64,000 nucleotides of DNA. Source: Bacteroidota bacterium. Its GTDB lineage: Bacteria; Bacteroidota; Bacteroidia; Bacteroidales; Prolixibacteraceae. The stretch is taken from the NCBI GenBank assembly GCA_023412195.1, contig JAEYNZ010000144.1:10482-74481 (forward strand), written 5' to 3'. The notes beneath the pieces were generated by a model. It saw nothing but the letters and a program-made list of their open reading frames with translations, searched no databases and was not told where the DNA came from. The stretch's first letter is position 1; every line of letters begins with the position of its first letter. Shown here piece by piece: positions 54,096 to 63,077 of this stretch. A program made the translations under genes and the position numbers.

Positions 54096-54423
54096 CGTCT
54101 AAAACCAACATGCAGGGAATAAATTTAATTCCCCACAAATGTGTAAAATTTTCCCCAATTATTTTGAAGTGAAGGACAAATAAAGATTTATTACTTCCAA
54201 TTAATTATCTGTATACCAAGATATTCATAAACCGGATGCGGAAATTCTGCACCCGGTTTTTTATTTTGTTCGTTTTTTGTTTTCTCCATATCTGTTTATA
54301 AAAGGAAATGTGCAGCTAAGGAAGAATACAGGGTCATAGAAACAAAATTCAGTTTATTTATTTAGTAGAATTTCCTGACCCTTCAATTATAAATTCCCCT
54401 GGGCACATCAGAAATATGGGCAT
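54096..54423 (+). other. 328-bp intergenic region after the GH20 gene
   Basis: It contains the GH20 terminator (54229-54268) and no gene that can be supported. The region upstream of the next ATG has no clear -7 match. Confidence 0.6.
54229..54268 (+). terminator. Intrinsic terminator after GH20
   Basis: AACCGGATGC (54230-54239) pairs with GCACCCGGTT (54249-54258) with one mismatch, followed by TTTTATTTT. Confidence 0.75.
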
Positions 54424-55485
54424 ATGAGCAAAAAATGGATCTGGGTATTTGTTATAATAGGAATCATAATTGCAATACGGATTGCACTTCCATTTATCAT
54501 AAAAAATTATGTAAATAAAACGTTACAGGAGATGGAAGCCTATGGTGGTTCAGTAGATGATATAGACCTGCATCTTTTCAGGGGTGCGTATGTTATTAAG
54601 GACATTAATATTTTTGAGGAAACCGATACATTTTCCGTCCCATTCGTTAGCGTTTCGAGAGTTGATCTGTCGGTTGAATGGGGTGCGCTCATACGTGGAA
54701 AAATTGCAGGTAAGATAATAATAGATAATCCGGTTGTAAATTTCACTGTTGAGGGAGATGCCACACAGGACGGTTCTGAAACCGATTGGCAGGAAATGGT
54801 TAAAGATCTGATGCCTATTGATATCAATCGGTTTGAAATAAAAAATGGGGTCATCTCATTTAAGGATTTCAACACAAAGCCTGTGATAGATGTTTATATA
54901 CATGATCTGAACCTGGTGGCTACAAATCTTTCAAATGTGGAACAGGAGGAAGAAGCACTTCCTTCGTCCATAAATGCCACCGGAACATCGATAGGAGGTG
55001 GCCACTTCAATGTGGAAGCCCATCTGAATGCACTGAAGGAGATCCCTGACATTGACCTGACTATGACATTCGAACAGGTTGACATGACTGCATTGAATGA
55101 CTTTATCAGGGCATATACAAAGACTGATGTTGAAAAAGGCACATTCAATTTGTATTCTGAAATCATTATTGATGATGGCCACCTTAAAGGATATGTAAGG
55201 CCTGTGTTGGAAGATATGCAGATACTTGACTGGGAGGAGGAGGAAGGTGGATTTCTAAAGAAAGCCTGGGAAGCAATTGCGGAAGGTATTAAAACCATTT
55301 TTGAAAATCCGGAAGAAGAACAGGTGGCAACCCAGGTTCCCATCGAAGGAAACCTCAATGAGATGGACCTGGAGGTTGGTGTATGGCCAACGATATGGGA
55401 ACTATTTAGAAACGCTTTTGTTGAAGCTATCAGTAAACAAACAGAAAATTCAATCGACTTTCCGCTGAAGGAGGAAGCCTCCTGA
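54424..55485 (+). CDS. DUF748/AsmA-like envelope protein with one N-terminal membrane anchor
   Basis: A 353-residue protein. Residues about 5-25 form one membrane segment (IWVFVIIGIIIAIRIALPFII). The remainder is beta-rich with the repeating pattern of AsmA/DUF748 proteins: VDDIDLHLFRGAYVIKDINI, then VSRVDLSVEWGALIRGKIAGKI, INRFEIKNGVISF and FNVEAHLNALKEIPDIDLTM. Such proteins span or line the periplasm, and several act in lipid transport to the outer membrane. The length is short for the family. The next gene, 61 bp downstream, is another small envelope protein, and the two may be co-transcribed. Function is inferred from the family only. Confidence 0.75.
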   Translation: MSKKWIWVFVIIGIIIAIRIALPFIIKNYVNKTLQEMEAYGGSVDDIDLHLFRGAYVIKDINIFEETDTFSVPFVSVSRVDLSVEWGALIRGKIAGKIIIDNPVVNFTVEGDATQDGSETDWQEMVKDLMPIDINRFEIKNGVISFKDFNTKPVIDVYIHDLNLVATNLSNVEQEEEALPSSINATGTSIGGGHFNVEAHLNALKEIPDIDLTMTFEQVDMTALNDFIRAYTKTDVEKGTFNLYSEIIIDDGHLKGYVRPVLEDMQILDWEEEEGGFLKKAWEAIAEGIKTIFENPEEEQVATQVPIEGNLNEMDLEVGVWPTIWELFRNAFVEAISKQTENSIDFPLKEEAS

Positions 55486-55546
55486 AAGTGGGTAAATTGA
55501 ATGATTATAAAATAAATCCAGTTATTAATAATTAAAGTGAATTGAA

Positions 55547-55951
55547 ATGAAAAAATTGGTTTTTAGTTTAATGGCAGCCTCAATGTTGATGTTTGCAGTG
55601 CCGGTTCAGCTAGTTGCTGAAGAAGGAAACAAATCAGCAGAAACAATTGAGGTAAATGCAGAAGCAACTGTTGTAGCAGAAGAAACTGCAGAATCAAATG
55701 CTGAAATTCTTGCAGAAGTAAGAAGCCGTATCGACAGGCTTGAGGAAATCAGGGAAATGGATATTTCAGAATTGACTTCAGCTGAAAAAAGGGAACTAAG
55801 GAAAGAAGTCAAAACCATTAACAAGGACCTGGCAGCATTCAGCAAAGCTGATTCAGAAGCAAAGGCTTTGGCTGATGGCCAGCAGATGCGTGGAGTGTAT
55901 ATTTCAGGAGGTGCTATTATTGTAATCCTGCTTTTGATTCTTCTACTGTAG
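55547..55951 (+). CDS. Small exported coiled-coil protein with C-terminal membrane segment
   Basis: The 134-residue protein has a signal peptide (MKKLVFSLMAASMLMFAVP). A Glu/Ala-rich stretch follows (residues about 25-55). Next comes a charged coiled-coil-like part (EVRSRIDRLEEIREMDISEL, SAEKRELRKEVKTINKDLAAF). It ends with a hydrophobic segment, ISGGAIIVILLLILLL, that stops at the last residue. It thus looks anchored at its C-terminus with the coiled coil in the periplasm. No family is recognised. A terminator follows within 20 bp. Confidence 0.8.
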   Translation: MKKLVFSLMAASMLMFAVPVQLVAEEGNKSAETIEVNAEATVVAEETAESNAEILAEVRSRIDRLEEIREMDISELTSAEKRELRKEVKTINKDLAAFSKADSEAKALADGQQMRGVYISGGAIIVILLLILLL

Positions 55952-55966
55952 GAATCGAAGATAAAA

Positions 55967-56010
55967 CCGGTTGCAGCATTCTAAGATTTGCTGCAACCGG
56001 ATTTTTTTTC
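55967..56010. terminator. Intrinsic terminator between the small envelope gene and topoisomerase IB
   Basis: CCGGTTGCAGCA (55967-55978) pairs with TGCTGCAACCGG (55989-56000), followed by ATTTTTTTTC. It lies between converging genes. Confidence 0.9.
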
Positions 56011-56034
56011 TTTTAAAACATCTGGAAGTTGTGG

Positions 56035-57054
56035 TTATTGCGACGGTTCGTTCAGGATATTAAGAACAGTCATTTCGGCATGCCGGTAACCATTGGGTAT
56101 ATCTTCGTCTTCCCGTGGTTTATACTGATCACTGTTTCCATTTACCACCACATCCAGCACTTTGGGATGGATATAGTACTTCCGGCAGACTGCCATGGTA
56201 TTGTTTAATTCTGTAGCCACCATTTTAACAAGTGCAGTATCAAATTTTCTGCGGGGGTTCTCCCTGACGAGTTCCCGTGCAGGTGGCTCAAACTTTACAG
56301 TAAGAACAGTTCCTCCCCAGGTGCGGAAATCCTTTGATGTGATATTTATACCTGTCACGTTCCTGAGATATTCATTTATGTCACTCGATGTAAGAGGAAC
56401 ATAACCAGTAGTATTTTTATATCTGAACAATTCATATCCTGGTAATTCCGAACATTGACGCAACTGCTTTTTTAGTGATGGATGACTAATCTTTACATTC
56501 ATCACTTTTCCGCTTTTGGCCTTGAATTGTAATAAAAGATTCTTTTTATGCTCCTTTAAATGCTTTCTGCGCAAAGTAGTTAGTCCATACGTTTTATTCG
56601 CCTGTTCGTATGCCTTATTTCCAACACGGATGTAAAATTCCTGCATCAGGCTCACAGCAAGTGCGGTTACTTTTTCCTTATCCCATGTTCGTCTCCGGAG
56701 ATCTTTCTTTACCTGCTGCCTGAGCAGGGGAAGCTTTTCCCCGAATGTTTTTAGTCCATCGAATTTTTGCTGGCTAAAAGTTTCCGCCCATAACTGGTGA
56801 TAAATGTATTGTTTTCTTCCCTTTGAATCCCGTCCGGTGACCTGAATATGGCCCATGGGGTCACTGCATATCCATACATTCCTCCAGTCGGGGGGTATAA
56901 CCAGTTCACTGATTCGGTTCAGAATTTCAGTATCAGTTATTTTATTCCCTTCATCATCAAAATATACAAATTTCCCACGGTACTCTTTTCTGGAATAGCC
57001 CGGAATGTTATCGCTTACATACAAAAGAGATTCAGGAATATCAAGTCTTTCCAT
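56035..57054 (-). CDS. DNA topoisomerase IB (poxvirus/bacterial type)
   Basis: The 339-residue enzyme relaxes supercoils by a 3'-phosphotyrosyl intermediate. An N-terminal sheet domain (VIPPDWRNVWICSDPMGHIQVTG) is followed by the catalytic domain with YIRVGNKAY, TYGLTTLRRKHL, DFRTWGGTV and KYYIHPKVLD, where Y294 is the nucleophile. The length fits bacterial members (about 300-350). It is the last of three minus-strand genes with a DJ-1/PfpI protein (47 bp upstream) and a DUF2383 protein. Confidence 0.93.
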   Translation of the reverse strand: MERLDIPESLLYVSDNIPGYSRKEYRGKFVYFDDEGNKITDTEILNRISELVIPPDWRNVWICSDPMGHIQVTGRDSKGRKQYIYHQLWAETFSQQKFDGLKTFGEKLPLLRQQVKKDLRRRTWDKEKVTALAVSLMQEFYIRVGNKAYEQANKTYGLTTLRRKHLKEHKKNLLLQFKAKSGKVMNVKISHPSLKKQLRQCSELPGYELFRYKNTTGYVPLTSSDINEYLRNVTGINITSKDFRTWGGTVLTVKFEPPARELVRENPRRKFDTALVKMVATELNNTMAVCRKYYIHPKVLDVVVNGNSDQYKPREDEDIPNGYRHAEMTVLNILNEPSQ

Positions 57055-57101
57055 TCTAAATTGCAGCTGAAGGTTCTTATTTCAATTTAGGGAGATTAAA
57101 A

Positions 57102-57650
57102 TTAACCCTTCGCTACCTGGGCCAGAAAATCGATGACGGTTTTATTGAAAACTTTCAGGTCACCCGGATTACGGGAAGTAATCAGCTTTCCATCAACCAC
57201 AACCTCCTTATCGACCCATTTAGCCCCTGCATTCTGAAGATCTTTTTTTATGGAGAAAAAAGAAGTCATTGTCCGGTCTTTTACAACTTCTGCTTCTATC
57301 AGCATCTGGGGGCCATGGCATATAGAGGCTACAGGCTTATCCAACTCAAAGAAGCGTGACGTAAACTGAACTGCTGTTTCATCTCTCCTGAGTTTGTCAG
57401 GATTGATCACTCCACCAGGTATCAGCAGGGCATCATAATCATCGGCATCAGCTTCACTGATGGTAAAATCAACATCCACATCATTGCCCCATTCACCATG
57501 GTCCCATCCTTTGATTTTACCTTTTTCAGGGGCAATTACATGAACCTCTGCCCCACTCTTCTTAAGCGCGTCCATGGGCTTAACCAACTCCTCCTCTTCA
57601 TAACCATCGGTAGCCAGGATGGCTACTTTAACACCTTTTAATTTTTCCAT
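57102..57650 (-). CDS. DJ-1/PfpI-family protein (YhbO-like)
   Basis: A 182-residue cytosolic protein of the DJ-1/PfpI superfamily. It starts with KVAILATDGYEEEEL (the conserved Glu region), has LLIPGGVINPDKLRRDE, and SICHGPQML with the catalytic-type C111-H112. It ends with KLITSRNPGDL, typical of the PfpI/YhbO/YajL group. Members include stress proteins with proposed deglycase activity and proteases; the proposed activity is disputed in the field. It lies 32 bp downstream of the DUF2383 gene and is likely in the same operon. Confidence 0.93.
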   Translation of the reverse strand: MEKLKGVKVAILATDGYEEEELVKPMDALKKSGAEVHVIAPEKGKIKGWDHGEWGNDVDVDFTISEADADDYDALLIPGGVINPDKLRRDETAVQFTSRFFELDKPVASICHGPQMLIEAEVVKDRTMTSFFSIKKDLQNAGAKWVDKEVVVDGKLITSRNPGDLKVFNKTVIDFLAQVAKG

Positions 57651-57682
57651 TTCATTCGCTTTAATTCTGAATTGACATTTAT

Positions 57683-58123
57683 TTACTCAACAAGCAGTCC
57701 GTTCAACTGGTGAATGGCTACTTTTATCAGATGCTCCTGTTCCTTTAATATGTCCTGGATATATTGAGGAATATTCATATCAGCATGTGCACTTGCATAT
57801 TTCTCCAGGGCTTTTTTCTCGCCATCCATTGCTTCAGCAATTGTTTGTTCCCTGGTATTCTTTCCTAAGGTATGCCTGGCTGCCATCCATGTACGATGAA
57901 AGAACCCTTTTATTGTGGAATTATCCTCCGGTTCAATTCCAAGCTTCAGTGCTTCATTTTTCAGATCCTCTATAAAACCCTTCCGCTGTTGTGAAAACCT
58001 CAGGAACAGGGTTTTTATGCTGTCATCCATAATTTCACCGGCAGCAGTTTCATAACCTTCAACACCATCTTTGCAGGTGCTGATAATATCTTCAAGCGCA
58101 TGCTTCAATTTGTCCTTATTCAT
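57683..58123 (-). CDS. DUF2383/PA2169-like four-helix-bundle protein
   Basis: A 146-residue all-helical protein. ALEDIISTCKDGVEGYETAAGEIMD and EDGEKKALEKYASA-like helices match the DUF2383 ferritin-like group (usual length about 140-150). The carboxylates could bind metal, but the ferritin diiron set cannot be assigned from sequence. It is first of three minus-strand genes. The group appears in stress-related clusters. Confidence 0.85.
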   Translation of the reverse strand: MNKDKLKHALEDIISTCKDGVEGYETAAGEIMDDSIKTLFLRFSQQRKGFIEDLKNEALKLGIEPEDNSTIKGFFHRTWMAARHTLGKNTREQTIAEAMDGEKKALEKYASAHADMNIPQYIQDILKEQEHLIKVAIHQLNGLLVE

Positions 58124-58482
58124 AACTCTGTCTAATTTTCTTTTTGATTGTGAATAATATATTTGTATGTCTGTAAAGGGAATATCCTGCCAGAATTAAC
58201 AAATCAGGAGTAAAGGGGTTCAATGAACAGGGAGGCAGGCATAAATCTGGTTCTACAGGAAATTTTATTGATTTGGCAAACACCACATGATTGTGGAATA
58301 TGTGTACAATTCTCCTCAATATGAATTGGAAGTCTACATAAGTTTAAATAAATGAGGAAAATCCGTTTTATGATGAAATCTCAGAATTAGCTATCGTGAT
58401 GTCTTATCTCTGCAGGCTTCAGGCAGGCCATGCACTTCCATGGCATGATTTTTTCAAGATGAAGAAGCAATAACTGATAAGA
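58124..58482. other. 359-bp gap between divergent genes
   Basis: No supported gene. It should hold the promoters of the DUF2383 and AI-2E-family genes, but no clear TAnnTTTG motif was found on either strand. Confidence 0.55.
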
Positions 58483-59607
58483 ATGAAAAATCTAACCCTT
58501 CCGAAATTAGCGAGTATCATCTTTATTACCGGAGCTCTGATATATTTTGTAATTATTGCACGAAACATTCTTGTGCCATTAACCTTCAGCATGCTGCTTG
58601 CATACCTGTTATATCCCATAGTCAAGAGGCTGGAGCGGATCGGTGTGCACAGGGTACCGTCTATTCTGGTGGTAATAATTATAACACTGGCCATAATTGC
58701 CTCGATGGCCTTTTTCTTTGCTGTACAGGTGTCAAACATCCAGATTGACTTATCGGAAATCAAACAAAAACTCATCGACCAAACAGGTTCTCCCGAGCAA
58801 AAAATAGAAGAAAAGTTTGGCGTGAATATGCGTACCATGGAATATTATGTAGATAACATATTCAACAGCCTGTTTACCGGCGAACAAACCAACTTCTTTT
58901 CCACTACAGCAAACACCATCTTCCAGATATTTATCCTTCCTGTTTTCACATTTTTCCTGCTGTTTTACCGAACGAAAATCGCATATTTTGTTTTCAGGCT
59001 GGTTGGCAGAAAAAGGAAAAAAAAGGCAGTCAGCATATTGCGGGACATATCAAGTGTTACTACAAAATACCTTGGAGGCCTTATTCTGGTGGTATTAATA
59101 TTGGCGGTACTAAACTCTGCCGGATTGATTATTATAGGAATCCCACATGCCATCGTACTTGGTGTAGGCGCTGCCATACTAAACCTGATCCCATATTTCG
59201 GAACCTTACTGGGCGCACTAGTCCCACTTATTTATGTTCTCGTAGCCATAGATGATCCTTTGAATATGGCGTTGAAAGTGGTGTTCATGTTCATCATCGT
59301 ACAGTTTCTGGAGAATAACATTATTACTCCAAATATCGTGGGAGGTAATGTTAGACTTAATGCACTGACAGTAATCATTGGTCTGCTGATTGGCAATTTA
59401 ATCTGGGGAATAGCCGGGATGCTGGTGGTCATACCTGTTATAGCTATTCTTAAAATCATCATGAAAAACGTGGAAATGCTTAAACCATTTGCATACCTCC
59501 TGAGCAGCAGAGGGCTTGAGAAGCACAGCATAAATTACAAAGACATGTTTATCAGGCTGAAAAACAGATTTTCAAGAAACAAAAATATTGAAGAAAAAGA
59601 AACCTGA
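58483..59607 (+). CDS. AI-2E family permease (PerM/YdiK-like)
   Basis: A 374-residue inner-membrane protein with about eight hydrophobic segments. The N-terminus (IIFITGALIYFVIIARNILVP followed by LTFSMLLAYLLYPIVKRLE) and the late part (GAAILNLIPYFGTLLGALVP, FLENNIITPNIVGGNVRLNA) are signatures of the family. A long extramembrane stretch lies between the second and third segments. Members have been linked to autoinducer-2 export or Na+/H+ exchange, but most are untested. It stands alone on the + strand after the divergent stress cluster. Confidence 0.92.
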   Translation: MKNLTLPKLASIIFITGALIYFVIIARNILVPLTFSMLLAYLLYPIVKRLERIGVHRVPSILVVIIITLAIIASMAFFFAVQVSNIQIDLSEIKQKLIDQTGSPEQKIEEKFGVNMRTMEYYVDNIFNSLFTGEQTNFFSTTANTIFQIFILPVFTFFLLFYRTKIAYFVFRLVGRKRKKKAVSILRDISSVTTKYLGGLILVVLILAVLNSAGLIIIGIPHAIVLGVGAAILNLIPYFGTLLGALVPLIYVLVAIDDPLNMALKVVFMFIIVQFLENNIITPNIVGGNVRLNALTVIIGLLIGNLIWGIAGMLVVIPVIAILKIIMKNVEMLKPFAYLLSSRGLEKHSINYKDMFIRLKNRFSRNKNIEEKET

Positions 59608-59777
59608 GCATACACATTTATGCCATGTATAATGTTTAGAAAAGATCATTAAAAAAAATCCCTCATAAATAAAATATTACAGATCAGTCGCACCTTTTCA
59701 GAAAGATCAGTGTGAGGACAATAACGGTTGCTGAAAATTAGTTGTAGATTTGTTGAAGGTACCAAAAAAGTTAAGGC

Positions 59778-60452
59778 ATGAAACGCAGTGAAATAAACCG
59801 GCTCATTCAGCAGTCGCAGGAGTTTTTCAGAATAATGAATTTTTACCTTCCTCCATGGGCTTACTGGAATCCGGAAGACTGGAAAGGTAAATATACCAGT
59901 TGCTCTGAAATTGCAGACAACATGCTGGGCTGGGACCTTACAGACTTCGGCAGTGGAGATTTTCATAAATGCGGCCTTATTCTTTTTACAATCCGTAATG
60001 GCAACATAAAAAAGGATAAAAAACCCTATGCCGAAAAAGCTATGATTGTTGAAGAAATGCAGGAAACTCCAATGCATTTTCACTGGAGCAAGATGGAAGA
60101 CATCATCAACCGCGGCGGAGGAAACCTTGTACTGGAGCTTTATGCATCAGGTGTAAACGGTCAGCTTTCAGACAAACCTTTTTCTGTTAAAACAGATGGA
60201 ATAATCCGTCAGTTAAATGCAGGCGACAAAATTATTCTTCATCCGGGAGAAAGCATTTGCCTTGAGCAGGGTATATACCATCGATTTTATGGTGAAAAAG
60301 GTAAGGGAAAAATTTTTGTAGGGGAGGTAAGTGCAGTGAATGATGACACTGCTGACAACCGTTTTTACGAACCAGTTGGCCGTTTCCCCGAAATAGAAGA
60401 AGACGAACCACCCGTGCACCTGCTGGTATCAGATTATTTGAAATATTTATGA
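59778..60452 (+). CDS. D-lyxose ketol-isomerase-like cupin
   Basis: A 224-residue cupin sugar isomerase. PMHFHWSKMEDII gives likely metal ligands H100, H102 and E107, and GIYHRFYG gives H168; the VGEVSAVNDD ending of the core is typical of D-lyxose isomerase. The known enzyme interconverts D-lyxose and D-xylulose and also D-mannose and D-fructose, in the cytosol with Mn2+. The kinase gene starts 3 bp after its stop, so the two are one operon. The natural sugar is not certain. Confidence 0.88.
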   Translation: MKRSEINRLIQQSQEFFRIMNFYLPPWAYWNPEDWKGKYTSCSEIADNMLGWDLTDFGSGDFHKCGLILFTIRNGNIKKDKKPYAEKAMIVEEMQETPMHFHWSKMEDIINRGGGNLVLELYASGVNGQLSDKPFSVKTDGIIRQLNAGDKIILHPGESICLEQGIYHRFYGEKGKGKIFVGEVSAVNDDTADNRFYEPVGRFPEIEEDEPPVHLLVSDYLKYL

Positions 60453-60455
60453 GTA

Positions 60456-61637
60456 ATGGGGCAAAAGAAATTTACCATTGCAGGAACCGGTTGTGCACTC
60501 GCCGATTACCTGTATCCCAATGTTCCATTCAAGTCAGAGGTATTTAAAAAGTATAGTTCCGTCCGGCCCGGGGATGGTGGACTCAGTCCAGGAAAGCTGG
60601 TGTTTACAGATGAACTGGAAAGTTTTACCGGCGTACCTTATCCTCAGATCCTTGATGAACTGACTGAACAAAACGCTACTGCTTCTTTTAATATCGGTGG
60701 CCCCTCAATTGTATCATTGATTCATGCAGCTCAAATGCTTGAAGAAGAAACATTCGGGGTAAAATATTTTGGTATTTCAGGAACTGACAATACTGCAGGA
60801 AAAATCAGAAAGATACTAAAAAAAACACCTCTTGACTTTACAGGCTACCTTGCACAGAGTACCAGGCAAACACCATTTACCCATGTACTTTCGGATCCTT
60901 CCTACTACAACGGGCATGGTGAACGGACCTTTATAAACAATATTGGTGCAGCCTGGGATTTAACACCTGACTTTCTGCCTGATGTGTTTTTCAATGCTGA
61001 TCTTGTCTGTTTCGGGGGAACAGCCATCACTCCCAATCTGCATGATAACCTCCACCTTTTGCTTGGAAAAGCAAAAAGAAACGGTGCATTTACTTTTGTG
61101 AATACCGTGTATGATTTCAGGAACGAGAAAATGAATCAGGGAAAACCATGGCCCTTAGGTCTGTCAGAACTAAGCTTTCCTAACATTGACCTGCTGATAA
61201 TGGATTATGAGGAAGCATTAAAAATCAGTGGGAAGATCAATGTTCAGGATGCATTTCAGTTCTTCGCGACCGTTGTTACAGCCTTTGTGATCACGCGTGG
61301 TGCAGATCCTGTAATATATTATTCCTCGGGGAAGGTATTTAAAAAAGACCAGGGTGCTTTAAATGTATCTGATGAAGTAACTTCCAGTATTCAGAAGAAT
61401 GAGTATTCCGGTGATACTACCGGTTGCGGTGATAACTTTGCCGGCGGTGTGATCAGTTCAATTGCCATACAACTAAATGATGGAAATATGAATCCTGACC
61501 TTAAAGAGGCAGTTGTATGGGGAATTTGTTCCGGTGGTTTTGCCTGCTCCTATCACGGAGGCACTTACCTTGATGTAAAGCGGGGAGATAAAAAACAGGC
61601 TATTGACCACCTCATTACCAGATACAGGAGCCAATGA
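60456..61637 (+). CDS. PfkB-family carbohydrate kinase
   Basis: The 393-residue protein carries the PfkB ATP-site motif GDTTGCGDNFAGG with catalytic base D326. It also has a family-like N-terminal beta sheet (FTIAGTGCALADYLYPN) and SFNIGGPSIVSL, the substrate-loop glycine pair. At 393 residues it is longer than ribokinase (about 310), mainly through the N-terminal FTDELESFTG region. It sits between the isomerase and a mannitol-dehydrogenase-family gene, so it probably phosphorylates the ketose made by the isomerase. Its stop overlaps the next start. Confidence 0.87.
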   Translation: MGQKKFTIAGTGCALADYLYPNVPFKSEVFKKYSSVRPGDGGLSPGKLVFTDELESFTGVPYPQILDELTEQNATASFNIGGPSIVSLIHAAQMLEEETFGVKYFGISGTDNTAGKIRKILKKTPLDFTGYLAQSTRQTPFTHVLSDPSYYNGHGERTFINNIGAAWDLTPDFLPDVFFNADLVCFGGTAITPNLHDNLHLLLGKAKRNGAFTFVNTVYDFRNEKMNQGKPWPLGLSELSFPNIDLLIMDYEEALKISGKINVQDAFQFFATVVTAFVITRGADPVIYYSSGKVFKKDQGALNVSDEVTSSIQKNEYSGDTTGCGDNFAGGVISSIAIQLNDGNMNPDLKEAVVWGICSGGFACSYHGGTYLDVKRGDKKQAIDHLITRYRSQ

Positions 61638-62881
61638 AACCCGGCATGAAAAAACTGGTACTGTTTGGAGCGGGAAAAATCGGGCGTTCATTTATCGCTC
61701 AATTGTTTTCAGCCGGCGGATACCAGGTTGTATTTGTGGATATAGTTAAAGCTGTTATTAATGAACTGAACTTCAGGGGTAGTTACCAGGTAATCCTAAA
61801 AGGAGATGTTGAATCTGTTATTACTGTAAGTAATGTAAAAGGTGTGTTTGCCGGTGATGAAGAAACTGTAACTGATGAAATTTGTAATGCTGATATCATC
61901 GCAACAGCAGTTGGGCAACATGGACTGCAAGGCGTTTTTCCGTTATTGGCAAGAGGACTGGTTTGTCGGCAGGATAAATATTCAAATAACCCTGTCGATA
62001 TTATTATAGCTGAGAATTTGCGGAACGCAGCCGCCTGTTTTGAAGTGGAACTTAAGAAACTTCTGCCCGCCGGCTTTCCATTCGAATCATCAGTTGGATT
62101 GGTTGAGACCAGCATTGGCAAAATGGTGCCTGTTATTAAACCAGAGGAAATAAAAAACGACCTTCTGAAAGTATATGCAGAACCTTATAATACACTGATC
62201 CTTGACAAAATGGCGTTTAAGGGGCATATCCCTGAAATAGAAGGACTTGATCCAAAAGAACATATGAAAGCATGGGTCGACAGAAAACTATTCATTCATA
62301 ATCTGGGCCATGCTGCTACTGCTTATTTGGGATACATTTATAACCCGGAATTTATTTTTCTCTATGAGGCGCTTGAAGTTCCGGAAGTTTTACATGAAGT
62401 GAAAGCGACCATGCAGCAGTCAGCGGTTGCTCTGGTTAAAAAATACCCTGAAGAATTTACACATCAGTTACTTGATCAACACATAGAAAATCTGATTCAC
62501 CGTTTTAAAAACCGTCAGTTAGGAGATACAATATTCAGGGTTGGATGTGATCTGTCGAGGAAGCTGGGACCTGATGACAGACTTACCGGAGCAATCAGGC
62601 TGGCGCAGGAGATGAACGCTCCATTTGATAAAATCCTGTTTACTTTAGCTTGTGGATGCGTTTTCAGAGCCACAAATGAAAATGGAGATCTATTCCCTGC
62701 AGATATAGAATTTGACCGGATATACAATACAGGAATACAGAATGTTTTAACGAAAATCTGTGGCTTTGATGAAAAAAAAGATGCAGAAATTATTGTTTTA
62801 CTGGAAAAATATAATGAAAGGTTGACAGATAAAACAATTATAAATCTTTTTCCTGCTGAACGTAAATTATCAGGAAAATAA
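61634..62881 (+). CDS. Mannitol dehydrogenase-family protein (mannitol-1-P 5-dehydrogenase-like)
   Basis: A 415-residue polyol dehydrogenase. The N-terminus has LVLFGAGKIGRSFIAQ (NAD loop) and VVFVDI. Central VSVGLVETSIG-like sequence is seen as SSVGLVETSIGKMVP, and DRKLFIHNLGHAATAYLGY carries the conserved K-x5-N-x2-H-type catalytic block. The late part has LARKLG-like residues as LSRKLGPDDRL. It resembles MtlD more than fructuronate reductase. The start codon overlaps the kinase stop (ATGA), so the three genes are coupled. A route linking a ketose phosphate with a polyol phosphate is inferred. Confidence 0.87.
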   Translation: MKPGMKKLVLFGAGKIGRSFIAQLFSAGGYQVVFVDIVKAVINELNFRGSYQVILKGDVESVITVSNVKGVFAGDEETVTDEICNADIIATAVGQHGLQGVFPLLARGLVCRQDKYSNNPVDIIIAENLRNAAACFEVELKKLLPAGFPFESSVGLVETSIGKMVPVIKPEEIKNDLLKVYAEPYNTLILDKMAFKGHIPEIEGLDPKEHMKAWVDRKLFIHNLGHAATAYLGYIYNPEFIFLYEALEVPEVLHEVKATMQQSAVALVKKYPEEFTHQLLDQHIENLIHRFKNRQLGDTIFRVGCDLSRKLGPDDRLTGAIRLAQEMNAPFDKILFTLACGCVFRATNENGDLFPADIEFDRIYNTGIQNVLTKICGFDEKKDAEIIVLLEKYNERLTDKTIINLFPAERKLSGK

Positions 62882-63031
62882 GCCACTTTTTTCTGTAAGG
62901 ATAAAATATCAAAAGCAACCCAACGGATTATAATCATTAAGGATACGACCATTCCCTCCGATATCACAATGCAGTCTTCCTTTAACCATTCCAATAAATA
63001 ATTTATAAAAGTTTAATTATTAAGATTTCAG

Positions 63032-63039
63032 TATCTTTG
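63032..63039 (+). promoter_or_regulatory. -7 promoter element upstream of the M13 peptidase
   Basis: TATCTTTG matches TAnnTTTG exactly, 38 bp before the ATG. A TTT-containing stretch at about 63011 lies at the expected -33 distance. Confidence 0.6.
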
Positions 63040-63077
63040 CCCATTATTTTAATTTATGATTTTTAAGAGTTAGAATT

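Noticed and set aside
59649..60083. 144-residue open frame antisense to the lyxose-isomerase-like gene
   Set aside because: It mirrors a clear coding gene on the other strand and shows no family features.
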